A stretch of DNA of 64,000 nt, from the NCBI GenBank assembly GCA_000467715.1, contig AJFK01000278.1, positions 1 through 64,000 on the forward strand, written 5' to 3'. This document shows, one piece after another, positions 24,031 through 36,795 of this stretch (positions are counted from its first letter, which is position 1; each line of letters begins with the position of its first letter). A program made the translations under genes and the position numbers. Under the pieces are notes generated by a model. That model was not told the DNA's origin. It searched no databases and saw only the letters and a program-made list of their open reading frames with translations. The DNA is from Hysterium pulicare CBS 123377 (lineage: Eukaryota; Ascomycota; Dothideomycetes; Hysteriales; Hysteriaceae).

Positions 24031-24611
24031 TTACCAACTCGCTTTCTTCACGCCAGGTAATTGCCCAGCGAGAGCATTTAGACGGAATTGATACTATAAG
24101 ATGGAAGGATTAGCGCTTCAGCTTCAGGATTGGACTTCTATAGATGGGATACAAGTTTCCCGCTTCAAGGGAAATAGAAAAGAAGTGTCCACTATGCATC
24201 AGAATTACTCACTCTTCCAAGCCTAAAGTCACTAAATACACCTCGTCCTTTTCCGCCCATTATGCATCGATTCTTAACCTGAGTGAACCTAGTGTAGCAG
24301 TGCATTTGTGAGAGTTGAAGTTGCGCCTGGGCCCGCACTCGCTGCGGCAGGGTGGTGTTGCGGATGATATATCGAAGCGCTTGCCTACGTAGATTCAGTG
24401 AGTTGGGGCTCAGCTCCACCATCGAAAATAACTAAGACATGGTAGATGGTTCAAGGTAGGGAATGGATGGTGGAGGGCCGGACTGAGAAGGAGGTGGGAG
24501 TTACCTTTCGGGCTCGTTCTGCATAAACACTTTCCGCTTTGTATGATCTCGAAGGTTGCGGACATTGATGAAGCCGCTGATGTCGAGCTTCTTCGCGCGA
24601 AATTGCGACAT
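24031..24611 (-). CDS. MRP2: Mitochondrial ribosomal protein uS14m (MRP2)
   Basis: CDS is complement(24031..24093, 24213..24384, 24505..24611), 113 aa. This is the small-subunit mitoribosome protein of the S14 family. Visible marks: basic N-terminus MSQFRAKKLDISGFINVRNLRDH, then RQALRYIIRNTTLPQRVR and QMHCYTRFTQVKNRCI, followed by the S14 signature GGKGRGVFSDFRLGR. The last exon adds QFRLNALAGQLPGVKKASW, the conserved C-terminus. Length is normal. Introns are 120 and 119 bp, long for this window. Divergent from the UFL1 homologue by 423 bp. Confidence 0.95.
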
Positions 24612-25034
24612 GATGGTGGTGACGACCGGATTGTGTTGCTCAATGGGAGATGACAATTCCAAGGGTTGCGTTCACAGGTTCATGAATTTTGCGGGCCTGG
24701 GGCACCACTGATACGGAGCGAGCGAGCATGCATGTGGCTTTTCAGCCTTAACCGCTTTAAAAGTACCACTTCAACACCAAACATAAGGTTTCAGTTGCCC
24801 TCATTTTCGGGAGGGGATAATATATTCAGAAGAAAGCAATCACCTACAGATATCCTGGCTTTCTTCAATAATAAAGTTCATTGGTTGAAGCTAAACCGAT
24901 CTCTCTCGTCACCAGCTGACTATCCGTGGCCGAACAATGACGAGACGCTGAACATACCCAGTCGAGGCTAGATTTTTCAAATTGCTGGCCTATGGTCATA
25001 CCAAATTATATTCGAGAGTGTTCAGAGATATGAT
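24612..25034. promoter_or_regulatory. Divergent promoter region of MRP2 and the UFL1 homologue
   Basis: 423 bp between divergent starts. No specific site called. Confidence 0.3.
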
Positions 25035-27270
25035 ATGATGTTTACACCTGAAGATGTTCGAAATCTCATAAACCTCTTTCCTCCGGACAAGCACCATTTC
25101 TTCAACACACGTTCCGAGGATGGTCTTTTGACTCAGAAATACGTTGAAGAAGAATTGGAAAGAGCAATCTTTTCCAGTGAGTCTTTTGCCATTTGGTCAT
25201 TGCGAGAGTGTTCATTATCCTACAGAAAACCAGCCAATCTCTGTCTCTTCATTAGCTCAACAGCTAGATGTAGATGACGATATCGTGCTCAGCCTTGTTG
25301 AAAACTCAACTTCCCAAGCTCTACTCAGTTCAGCCAGAGATCGTGTTTTACCTAAGTAAGTAATGGCCGCTACGAACCATCAGATTCAGCCCTCGCTTTG
25401 TGTGATATAAATTCGGTAGCCTCTCAAGAGAAAGCCAGTTTTACTGATTGATCGCTTAGAAGTAAGAGAGATTTATTGCAGGGAGCCTTATATGATACTA
25501 CTTCCGCCCAAATTGTCTCGAAGCAGAGATTTTCCCGACAACATGATATCTCTCTTGGATCTGTCGACTCACTGGTGAATTCGATCAATGAAGGCCTTGA
25601 GGTGAAAGGCAACTATCTCACTCAAGTTAGTCCCCGCGGCCAAGATAAAAACGGGACGTATCTCGTCAATCAATCTTACCAAGATATGTTGAGGAACAAA
25701 ATCCGGGAATTGTTCGATGAAGCTCAGGGGGGTGCACGGTGCGTTCACTCTTCACGGAATTTTCGTTTTGATGCTAAGTGGGCTTAGGTTGATGAGGTTG
25801 GCTTCGGAAGACCTTCCCGGGGATCCTCCAAAGTGGTATATTCTGGATACTGTAAAGGATATACTGGAAAATAGGCCAAACCCGGGTGAATGGCGTCTCG
25901 AACAGGATGTTGACCAGGTTGTTTGCATACCAAGGCAGTATACGTTGCGCCAACGGGACGAACAGATCCACCGATTACAAGCAGGTGCTATCCCATACAT
26001 GGATCTACAACGGTTTATTCGACAATTCGATGACCTATATCCGTCTCTCGAAGACGCTAAGAAGTTCTTTTTGGACGACCAATGGGCCTCCAACTTTAAA
26101 ATCGTCTCCAAATATGTCGTTTCGAATGTTTGGGTGGAGGCTTATGCTGAGAAAGCTATTAGAGCGTTACATGAAGCTGGCTACGTAGACGTATCTGTGA
26201 GTCTAGAGAATCTATCTATACTCACCATATATGAGAGCTAACGAGGGGGTCAGAGCAGAATCATCGATACATTTCCTCCAGAAACGCATTCCGAGGTCGT
26301 GTCCACAGCGATGCAACTTACGATGTCCCTGGAACAGCATTCCTCGGAAAGCTCCAGTACACACGCCGTTGACCAATTTGTCCTGCGAGATGATTACTTT
26401 CAGTCCCTCTCAACATATTTAGTCGAGGGTGCCCGGTCCCAAGCGAGGACTCAGTGGGACCAAATGGATCAAGATCCTGATAAAAAGATTGATTTGCAAA
26501 TGGCAGAACTAATTGACAGCTACCAGTCCGCTGAAAACCATGACACGGAAGCTTTAGCAATACTATCCACTCTTTGCAAGATGACCCGGGACGTAGTTGA
26601 GAGTGCTTATTCCGAAGAACTCACGAAGCTGGAATCCGAAAACGAGGCAGATTTTGCAACATTCTGGACCGAGCGTGTTGCGTCAAGACTCCACAATTAC
26701 ACTGTTGGCGCCAACGCAATAGAAGATTCCAAAATGAAAGCCCAACTCAACGAACTGCTATCTAGTCACGCGGCGAAGGAGCTTATTCCAGAAGCAATAG
26801 CGCGAGCGCAAGCTCAAGGACTTCTGCGGAGTAGACTAACACGGAAAAATATCCAGAAGCTCGGCATCATATTGAGTACAGCTTCCAGCTTGGAAAAGGT
26901 TCCTTGCGACATTCGCCAAGTTTTAGCGGCATTGGAGAAATTCGGGAAGAAGCAAGGACTAGGCAACATTGAATCACAAACTCTCGCTGACATGAAAGGA
27001 AACCAAGTCAGTGATCTAGTCAAAAAGATGCAGAAGTATGCGGATGGGCCTCTTCTATTTCTTACTTTAGTAGTGATTCTCTTATCACATCATCAACAAG
27101 GCGTTGTATATGCCACGGGTAAATTTGCACCCAAACTGATGAAACTCCTCAAGAGTTCCATAGACTCGCAGAAATACGAACAACTCGAGAGATGGAAGGA
27201 TGCAGCGAAGGGAGGATCATTGAGGAAAGAGGACAAGGATGAAATGAAGGCATTGGCTGCCGGCGGATGA
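25035..27270 (+). CDS. UFL1: UFL1-like E3 UFM1-protein ligase
   Basis: CDS is join(25035..25176, 25226..25355, 25460..25738, 25788..26196, 26254..27270), 658 aa. UFL1 is the scaffold E3 that, with DDRGK1, attaches UFM1 to ribosomal protein uL24/RPL26 at the ER. The order of motifs follows animal UFL1: DGLLTQKYVEEELERAI and PISVSSLAQQLDVDDDIVLS (winged-helix start), DISLGSVDSLV..EGLEVKGNYLT, YLVNQSYQDMLRNKIRELFDEA, VVCIPRQYTLRQRDEQI, GYVDVSSRIIDTFPPE, then a helical C-terminal half ending GPLLFLTLVVILLSHHQQG. Human UFL1 is about 790 aa; the shorter length here reflects loss of the Lys-rich middle. The start at 25035 is the first ATG of the frame. Orthology rests on motif order by eye. Confidence 0.8.
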
Positions 27271-28387
27271 GTCGAACACAACTTCTTCGAGCGGAATGCT
27301 CGGATGATCTCTGGCATTTGGACTTGGTGTAGCACGGCATAATTACCTCTCTTCAAACCCAAACAATAATACAAAGTCCGTAAAGATGGGGATTGCTGAG
27401 ATACTGATATTGAGAATAGAGCGAAACGCCTCCCGTAGAATACTTGAGCAGACCAAAGGGACCCGAGGTACAGTCTTATGTAACGCCATTCCTAGCAATC
27501 GTTTAGCTTTCCCTCGCCACCCCCTCAACAACATCAAACCCTGGATCAACCACGATTTCAACGGCCAGCGGTGCCAAACAATACTTCGTGCTGCACAATA
27601 TGCCTGTATCACGCGGTATGCTGTTGCAGCAGGCTGCTTTGTTACCTAGGTATTTACCATCAGGGAGGGTGATTCCGCAACCGTGCCGATGTTGCGGGAG
27701 GGTCAACCCGTCGCATTTTGATGAACCCGGAGTGAGCACGCCATACCTGACTAACGAGCCTCACAGCCGTTTCTGTACAGCGACGTCAGGTGGGTCTTGG
27801 CAAGTCGACTCTTTGCCTTCTTTGTCATCACTTTTTCCTTGCCAGAAAATACTTTGTAAGGCTCTTGGTTGAGATTTTCGCACAGATGATGGTGGTGGCA
27901 CAATACATTGGCGGCAAAGATGCCCGGATGGCAGCCAGCAAGAGCAGGCACATCCTTATTTTCGTACCTGTACGACGTCAAGCTGATGGTCAGGCACACA
28001 GCCGACAAAAGAAAGCTACCGGCATGCTGATTGCCGTCATCGAAACTACCGTCGCTTCATTGGTCCGTGGGTCTGGAGTCTTTGTTAAGCAGGCCTCATC
28101 CGTGGCGCTAAAATTGCGTGCTCGAGAAAAACTATGGTGCCTTCGCACAATGGGCAATTGATTTCAAAGACGGGGCCGCTGTCGGAGCTGGATATATACT
28201 GTCTCTAGGGCTTTCTTCTTCTCCAAACCACTCACACTATCAAATTCTTTTTGCAGGAAAGCGTTCGCCTCTTGGGAACAATTTTTGCTCTAGATCCAAC
28301 AACGCTTGTCTCGTTCGGTGGAGCAAAGCTGTATTAGATCTCTCACGTGCTTTCCCCTACACACACAAATAATATTCATTCCACGAA
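27271..28387. other. Intergenic gap upstream of MET16
   Basis: About 1.1 kb with several open frames of 60-120 aa on both strands, none with family features. It includes the MET16 promoter. Confidence 0.4.
28343..28349 (+). promoter_or_regulatory. TCACGTG (E-box/Cbf1-type) site upstream of MET16
   Basis: TCACGTG lies 38 bp before the MET16 start codon. In budding yeast this heptamer is the Cbf1 site used with Met4 at MET genes, including MET16. Whether a Cbf1-like factor acts here is inference; the site is close to the start codon for an activator. Confidence 0.4.
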
Positions 28388-29341
28388 ATGTCGTCGCCCA
28401 TATATGATGATTCTGTCTCTGGGAGGGATGTCGAGTCGGGTTACGCCTCTGGTTCCTCCAATGAAACTTCTCTCCCCGAAGTGTGTTTTACCAAGGCACA
28501 TTTGAAGTTCCTCAACTCTCAGCTCCAGAAACTGGAACCTGAAGGTTCGTGGCACTATCCAACATGGCTTCAACCCCATGTACTAATTAGCATGACAGAC
28601 ATACTACGGTGGTGCATCACTTCATTACCAGGTCTATACCAGACAACAGCCTTTGGTCTAACAGGTCTTGTCACTTTGGATATACTGTCCAAACTATCTG
28701 GCCCAATCAAACCGAATGTTGATCTTATCTTCCTCGACACCCTCCACCACTTTGATGAGACTCTCGCTTTGGTCGACCAAATTAAGAGGCGGTACGCTGG
28801 AGTCAACCTTCACGTGTACAAGCCTGAAGGCGTCGAGACCGCCGACGAATTCTCCGCAAAACACGGCCAGAAGCTATGGGAGACTAACGAGGATCTGTAC
28901 GACTATGTTGCCAAAGTCGAGCCAGCTCAGCGAGCGTACTCCGAGCTTCAAGTCAAGGCTGTCTTGACTGGTCGACGAAAGAGTCAGGGAGGAAAACGTG
29001 GAGATCTCGACATCGTTGAAGTTGACGAGACTGGACTAATCAAGGTCAACCCTCTTGCCAACTGGTCTTTCAAGCAGGTTCAGGACTATATCAACGAGAA
29101 GGATGTCCCGTATAACAGTCTCCTCAACAACGGCTACAAGAGCATCGGTGACTGGCACTCCACTCAGCCGGTTGCGCAAGGCGAAGACGAGCGATCTGGA
29201 CGTTGGAAGGGTCGTGCCAAGACCGAATGTGGAATCCACAATCCGAAGTCAAAATACGCCCAGTTCCTCATGCAGCAACAGATGAAGGAACAAGAAGAGC
29301 AACTCTCTCAAGCCTTCTCAAAGGTTTCAGTTGATGCATGA
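28388..29341 (+). CDS. MET16: Phosphoadenosine phosphosulfate (PAPS) reductase
   Basis: CDS is join(28388..28544, 28599..29341), 299 aa. The enzyme reduces PAPS to sulfite with thioredoxin, in cytosolic sulfate assimilation. Signature parts: LRWCITSLPGLYQTTAFGLTG (PP-loop ATPase-like fold), VDLIFLDTLHHFDETL, RKSQGGKRGDLDIVEVD, WSFKQVQDYINEKDVPYN, and the C-terminal KTECGIH with the catalytic cysteine. The 54-bp intron could be read through without a stop, but splicing restores LEPEDILRW, the family sequence. Neighbour MET3, same strand, about 780 bp downstream, makes APS, two steps upstream in the same pathway. Confidence 0.96.
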   Translation: MSSPIYDDSVSGRDVESGYASGSSNETSLPEVCFTKAHLKFLNSQLQKLEPEGSWHYPTWLQPHVLISMTDILRWCITSLPGLYQTTAFGLTGLVTLDILSKLSGPIKPNVDLIFLDTLHHFDETLALVDQIKRRYAGVNLHVYKPEGVETADEFSAKHGQKLWETNEDLYDYVAKVEPAQRAYSELQVKAVLTGRRKSQGGKRGDLDIVEVDETGLIKVNPLANWSFKQVQDYINEKDVPYNSLLNNGYKSIGDWHSTQPVAQGEDERSGRWKGRAKTECGIHNPKSKYAQFLMQQQMKEQEEQLSQAFSKVSVDA

Positions 29342-30123
29342 ACGGCCGTTATTCATATGGGTGGAGTGCAGATTTGTCATTTTGTCCAGCATATTAGCAT
29401 TGGCGTTGGTTATTTGGAGCATCTTACCTGGGCTATGAGCTCAAGGTCTATTGTGTGTAGAGACAGAGGGGGCATCGTTGCGTGGGATGAGATACCTAAA
29501 AGGAAGATGCTGTCCATAGAAGGCACGGTAGGATTAATCAGAGAACATGAATTCTAACATGATAAACATCTGTATATACATCCATGCCATTACCTAGGCT
29601 TTTTGAACGCAATATTTCAAAATAAACATGAAAAGGAACGATACAGACAGCGGAGAAGACTTTCGAATCACGCAATCACGCAATCCTCCTAACAACTGCC
29701 GATCACCGTTATACGCCCGGTTGTAGTTAGCATATGCACCCAAGCAAACCCTTCAAGGCGGTTTTGCGGCTCGCTATTAATGATCATTGAGCGTGTAATA
29801 GTGAACGTTCCGGTAATCCGCCGACGTCAATACTCCAAAAAAATATTCTGTCGACACAAAGCCCGCCAGAATACAAAACCTCATACCTCGAAGACCCTTT
29901 GCCTCCTCTCCTACGTGGCATCTAACATTGTCACTCTTTGCGCGACTCGTTGTTCCCGCAGATTGACGGTGTCCTCGGAAGCTTCAGTACACGAATTTGC
30001 TTGCACGGCTTGTAGCAGAGCTTATTGTTGAGTCTGCGCCATTGAGCTCGGTCGCCACGTATCCTATTCTCTTAAAGCCTCTTATCCCTCAGTTTCTACG
30101 CCTGCGACCAGTTTTGAGCAGAG
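29342..30123. promoter_or_regulatory. MET16-MET3 intergenic region
   Basis: 780 bp between the MET16 stop and the MET3 start, same strand. It should hold the MET3 promoter. I could not find a full CACGTG or a clear Cys3/MetR palindrome; TACGTGGC and CCACGTAT are partial matches only. Confidence 0.35.
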
Positions 30124-32295
<2,172 letters not shown>

Positions 32296-32921
32296 ATGCG
32301 GACCGGTGATAGAGGATTATGGAAGGTATAAGAGTGGATATCTAGAATGGCTGGGACGGTTGACGAATTTTTTAGTCTGCATATGTCTCTTTCTTTCCTC
32401 TCATCTCTGCTTTTCTAGAACGAGTTATGATGGGGCAAAACGATTTACTACGAGGCATCGCGAGGTCGAAAAATCTAAAAATAAAAGGGTTGTGGTTCCA
32501 TTAAGGTTCTGCATGGGCTCCGAGACACGGCGGGCATTAAGCCACAGCCCCGTAGAAAAGCACATTAGATTTGGCTTGACAACGGTCTTGTTGGCTGTTG
32601 GTCGTGGCTCTTTGTTCCGTATGCAATGCACGTCTATCTTGCTTTGGTGGTGAGCACGTCATTTGCCCGAGATCTTCGTCATGCGGAGGAGGGCTGCAGA
32701 GGATTTGGGGGCTATCGATAAGTGTTCGAACCTTCGGTGGGATTCAGGGGGCTTGATAGCTTCAAGATGTAAATCTGGGCATTTGAGAAGAGAGCATTGT
32801 GTTGACCTTTCAATGGTCTACGATCTGATAATTATGCGGTACAGTGGACGCTCCTCTCTAGCGTAAACGCCGCACTCGCTCATTGTTGCTCCATCCCACT
32901 CGACAACCCAGAGAAGCCAAC
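32296..32921. other. Convergent 3' flanks of MET3 and the SET gene
   Basis: About 630 bp between stop codons. No gene supported. Confidence 0.4.
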
Positions 32922-34686
32922 TCAACCACCCAGTTCCCTCGCATACCCGTTCATAATCTCCCTCACCTGTCTCCACCGTCTAAGCAACATATCTTTCTGC
33001 TCAGCACTCACCACCCTTTCGTCCTTCTCCTCCCTCAACCTCCCAGATCTCCTCTTCCCCTTCGAAGAAGAAGACGCCGCTGCCTTTTCCTTAACCTCAT
33101 CCTCATCCGCCTCTTTCGACGATCCCTGCACAACCAGACCCTCAACCTCTTCTTCGGCCTCCATAACCTGTCGAGCGTACTCGTCTAGCAGTTTGCGGCA
33201 GTAGGCGTCTATGCGCGCTTGGTCGGCCGAGCCGTCGTCGGAGCCGGATATGAAGGCTGCGTAGCGGCGGGTCGGGAGGGTGAGGAGGCGGAGAGCGGCT
33301 TGGGTGCGGTGGCAGGTTGAGAGGGGTGTGGAGGTTAGGGTGTAGGTGCTATGATAGAGAAGGTTAGGTGTGTTTGGAGTACGAATGAATTTCCGGTGAG
33401 TACATTTAGTCATGGAAGATGGGAGGAAGTGGGCTGTGCTGGCGTATGCGGGAAGGGCATAAGAGGATATTAAGGCCAGAGAGGGAATTATACCCGTAAA
33501 ATCCATCATCTTTTAAGGTCTCTGCCTGGGCTTTAGAGAGTTTGGATTGAATGATGTGATCGAGTTTAGTATCGTCACGTTGATTATTCTCGAGGATGAA
33601 GCCGTCTTGAATGAATCAGCACTTTTTAAGGGCATAAGCTGAGATTGCAAGGCATTCTCCTACATTCGACTAGCAATAAGTCATTTGTGTGTGCACCATA
33701 CGAAACGTAAACTTCTTCTCCGGCCTCTGAATTGGGTATCAGCATTGAGTAATCAGCGAGCAGGGGAGGGATCGCCTACTATAATCACGATTCGAGGTTA
33801 CTAGATATCCTGAAGCATCACTTGTGGGATCGCACTTCGTCCGTTAGCACTTTAGTAAGGCACGCAAGATGCTGACTTAGGTCTTTGGATTAACGGACAC
33901 CTTCATTCGCGTGATTAAAGTAGTCCATAAAAGGGCACATGGCATAACAGTCATCAGCCGTAAGACTCTGTCGCTTCTTCGGTAGACGTGACGCGGGGAG
34001 ATTAGGATAATCCCAATAAAAACAACGGGTATTGACGATCAGCCAGGTGTATGTGAATAAGGATTTGGAATCCTCAGAGAGGAATCGCTTGAGGTCGTTC
34101 CAATCTTTTTCTAGCTTTTCACGCTGGGCATCGAGTACGTCTGGAAATCTGTTAGGGGCTTACAGGCTCAAGGGTAAAGAACATGCAAAGGAAGAACAGA
34201 ACTTGGAATATTTGTGCCGTGAAACCTACCTTTGGCTGGCATTGGCAGAAGTTCCTGTAGCTTCGATGACCAATACAACGGTAAAATAGCTTTAAACTCG
34301 TCTTCAGTAGGCCAGGTTTCTTGCCAAGGTCTGTATATCGAAGCCATATCACTACAAGACAGCGCCATGTAGGCAGCCATCCTTCCATGAACTGACAGAT
34401 GCTTCGGAAAGTCATGTAGCCTGATCGGTTTCGAGTCGATGGTGACTAATGCAGAGGATGGCACAAAGACCAGTCTCTCTCCTTTCTTGAGGATTTAACA
34501 TATTGACAATGACATCATGAAGAGAATGGAAGAAACCGTACTGACTTTCAAATCTCTAGCAGCGACAATACCCATACCTCTGCCCACGAACCTTGCTGGC
34601 GCAACGCCATTGATTTCGATTCTTTGGTCTTTTGCCCAGGTGATGAAGATATCATGCACTTCTCCTGGAGAAAGTGCGGCAGCCAT
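32922..34686 (-). CDS. SET-domain lysine methyltransferase with Rubisco-LSMT-type C-terminus
   Basis: CDS is complement(32922..33348, 33494..33605, 33664..33726, 33780..33834, 33899..34140, 34230..34485, 34546..34686), 431 aa. Such SETD3/SETD6/RKM-type enzymes methylate non-histone targets, in yeast often ribosomal proteins or EF1A. The SET start is at residues 20-60 ([30 protein letters not shown]). The catalytic part is assembled from small exons: [13 protein letters not shown] (NH motif), [33 protein letters not shown]. The helical substrate-binding domain follows, then a Lys/Glu-rich tail with KGKRRSGRL. Intron 3 has an unusual donor, GTCCGT at 33898; the alternative GTGTCC breaks the frame. 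Target unknown. Confidence 0.85.
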
Positions 34687-34920
34687 GTTAAATGTGTCAG
34701 CAACAACACATACGAAATGCAATTGAACTGGAAGGAAATATTGAAGGGATCGAAGAAATACTAGTCGTAGGCCAATGAATGTGAAGAGGCATGCTCGAAT
34801 ACACGCTAGGTAAGGCATTCCTCCTAATCGATAAGACAGCTCCGTCAAAGCTTCCAGGACATTCACCGCAGCTAATCACCAATCTTTCGAGTATCTCCTT
34901 CGGTCAACTTCGGCGACTCA

Positions 34921-35857
34921 ATGGCTTCCATATCAGCGCCATTACGACCTCCACTGGCCAGGATAGCTGCCGCGACGTCCTGTAACGCGTCCCGGACTCT
35001 TCTCCTTCCAGCAAGCTTCAGATGTTTCTCCGTCATAAATCGTCCACCACCAAATTATGAAGGTCATATACCACTCACGAGGCTTGAGAAGCTAGGTTTA
35101 GCCGTTGGCTCTGGGCTTCTAACCTTCAGGGATCCGCGACGAGGAGGTGATTTTTGACTCCCATACGTGGCTCCAATTCCTCCACTGACCATGTTCCACA
35201 GATCTCCTCGCAGCCTTCGGAGAAACAACCGCACAGCCGTTCTTCATCAACCAACTCAGGGACCGCATGCTTCTATCACCAACCGGACGCCGTATCCTCC
35301 GTGACCGACCTCGATTAACATCTACCTCCCTCGACATACCTCGCCTACGTTCGCTCCCCTCCAACACTCTAGGTTTTGCCTATGCGGATTGGCTGGATCG
35401 CGAAGGGGTATCTCCCGACACTCGCGAAGCAGTGCGATACATTGATGACGAGGAATGCGCATACGTGATGCAACGGTACCGAGAATGTCACGACTTCTAT
35501 CATGCACTCGTAGGACTACCTGTCTTTCGAGAAGGCGAAGTCGCACTGAAGGCATTTGAGTTCGCGAATACAGGGCTACCGATGACCGGATTGGCGGTAT
35601 TTTCGGCGCTCACATTGAAGAGAAGGGAGTGGCAACGATTTTGGGAAATATATGGACCATGGGCTGTGAGAAATGGTTTGCAGGCCGGTGATGTCATTAA
35701 TGTGTATTGGGAAGAGGAATTGGAGACTGATATTGATGAGTTGAGGCAAAGATTAGGTATCGAGAAGCCTCCTGACCTCAGATCCATTCGGAAGGCTGAG
35801 AGAGGCTCTAGGAAGAGAGAGAAGGAGGCTCAGGGGCGAGCTAGCGTGATCGCATGA
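34921..35857 (+). CDS. COQ4: Ubiquinone biosynthesis protein COQ4
   Basis: CDS is join(34921..35146, 35202..35857), 293 aa. Coq4 is a matrix-side mitochondrial protein that scaffolds the CoQ synthome and has been linked to C1 decarboxylation/hydroxylation of the ring. The first 40 residues are Ala/Arg/Ser-rich, like a presequence. The family marks are [40 protein letters not shown], and the metal-binding CHDFYHAL with Glu downstream ([16 protein letters not shown]). [11 protein letters not shown] and [20 protein letters not shown] are also typical. Divergent from the SET gene, 234 bp between starts. Confidence 0.96.
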
Positions 35858-36180
35858 GCGAATCACATATTACATATGTGTAGGTATATGGTAATTTTAG
35901 GGTTGAATCTCTTCATACATAACGGTTACTAGTGGGTTTCATTTTTAATTATTTCTAATATGCTCCACTCCCATCGGGCAGGATGTTTCTAATGTTTTCA
36001 GAAGATAAAATTATAACTAAAGTTGTACTTATACGTAAGTCGGCAATACCATAAATGATGATGACAGCATTTTGGGCTGGTACCGTAAGAATCCTACTCA
36101 ACAATAATGCTCGCTCACGGTTCCCATAGTCACATTCGAGACATTTACATCACAGATTCCCAACATCCTGTGAACGCCTA
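35858..36180. other. Intergenic gap after COQ4
   Basis: About 320 bp, AT-rich, with no gene seen. Confidence 0.4.
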
Positions 36181-36190
36181 CCTATATAAG
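36181..36190 (+). promoter_or_regulatory. TATA box of the repeat-bearing small gene
   Basis: CTATATAAGT lies about 130 bp upstream of the ATG at 36317 and is followed by a CT/CA-rich leader. It is one of three similar TATA-type elements in 36.2-37.9 kb. Confidence 0.45.
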
Positions 36191-36316
36191 TCGGGCTTCC
36201 CTCGTCCCCAGAGCTCTTCACATCTCCTCCACCATTCAATCTCAAATCCCCTTCACCAACAAAAACCCCCGACGCAAGAATCCATCAACCCGAACTTCTC
36301 ATCACTGTTGATAGAC

Positions 36317-36795
36317 ATGGCTGGAAACGAGCTTAGTCTCGCCTTCCCTTGCATTCGTCAAGGTAGCGGCGTCTTCGTGGCCTTCGCGCTCCTCGGCGTC
36401 GCTCTTCCCCTGCTTTCCATGATGCCGCACCCTCCCCACCAGCAAAACGCCATCTCCGCTCCCCTGCTGGGAGTAGAGACCAACGTGGCTGCTACACCCT
36501 CCGCTTTCCAGCTGAGAGTAGAGAACAACGCGACCGCTACACCCTCCGCACCTTCGCATGAAAGAGCGACCAACGCGGCCACTACGTCCTTCAGCGACCT
36601 CGTTTCGCGCAGCTTATTCATCCCACCCCTCCTTGTTCCGCCGAAGGGATATGAACCAGGAATGATTGTTAACGCTCCGGGTAACCTGGAGAAGAAGGGT
36701 AAGTTGTTCTGAAATGTTCTAAAATTGTGAAAGATGATTAATGGGACTTAGATCAAGAACGGGATGAGGCTCACGAGTACGAATTGCAAGGTTGA
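36317..36795 (+). CDS. Hypothetical protein with one hydrophobic segment and 15-residue repeats
   Basis: CDS is join(36317..36698, 36752..36795), 141 aa, intron GTAAGT..TTAG. The frame continues upstream to 36107, but the leader looks untranslated. After MAGNELSLAFPCIRQGSG comes a hydrophobic segment (VFVAFALLGVALPLL), so it is either a signal anchor or a weak signal peptide. Then three imperfect copies of a 15-residue unit of the type LLGVETNVAATPSAF (about residues 51-95), Ala/Thr/Ser-rich and mucin-like, are encoded by 45-bp tandem repeats. The tail has PPKGYEPGMIVNAPG and a charged end. I do not recognise a family. It could be a cell-surface or secreted protein. Confidence 0.5.
36467..36600 (+). 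repeat. 45-bp tandem repeat inside the 36.3 kb gene
   Basis: Three head-to-tail units: 36467-36511, 36512-36556 and 36557-36600. The first two are closest, sharing GTAGAGA-CAACG and CTACACCCTCCGC; the third is more divergent. Unit length is a multiple of three, so copy-number change would keep the frame. Confidence 0.75.

Noticed and set aside
27790-28161. 123-aa plus-strand frame starting MGLGKSTLC (P-loop-like GLGKST)
   Set aside because: Isolated motif only, no other ATPase features, a poor start, and no spliced extension that makes a domain.
32727-32745. GTTCGAACCTTC as a possible tRNA T-arm/B box
   Set aside because: No matching A box, acceptor stem or anticodon arm within a tRNA-sized span.
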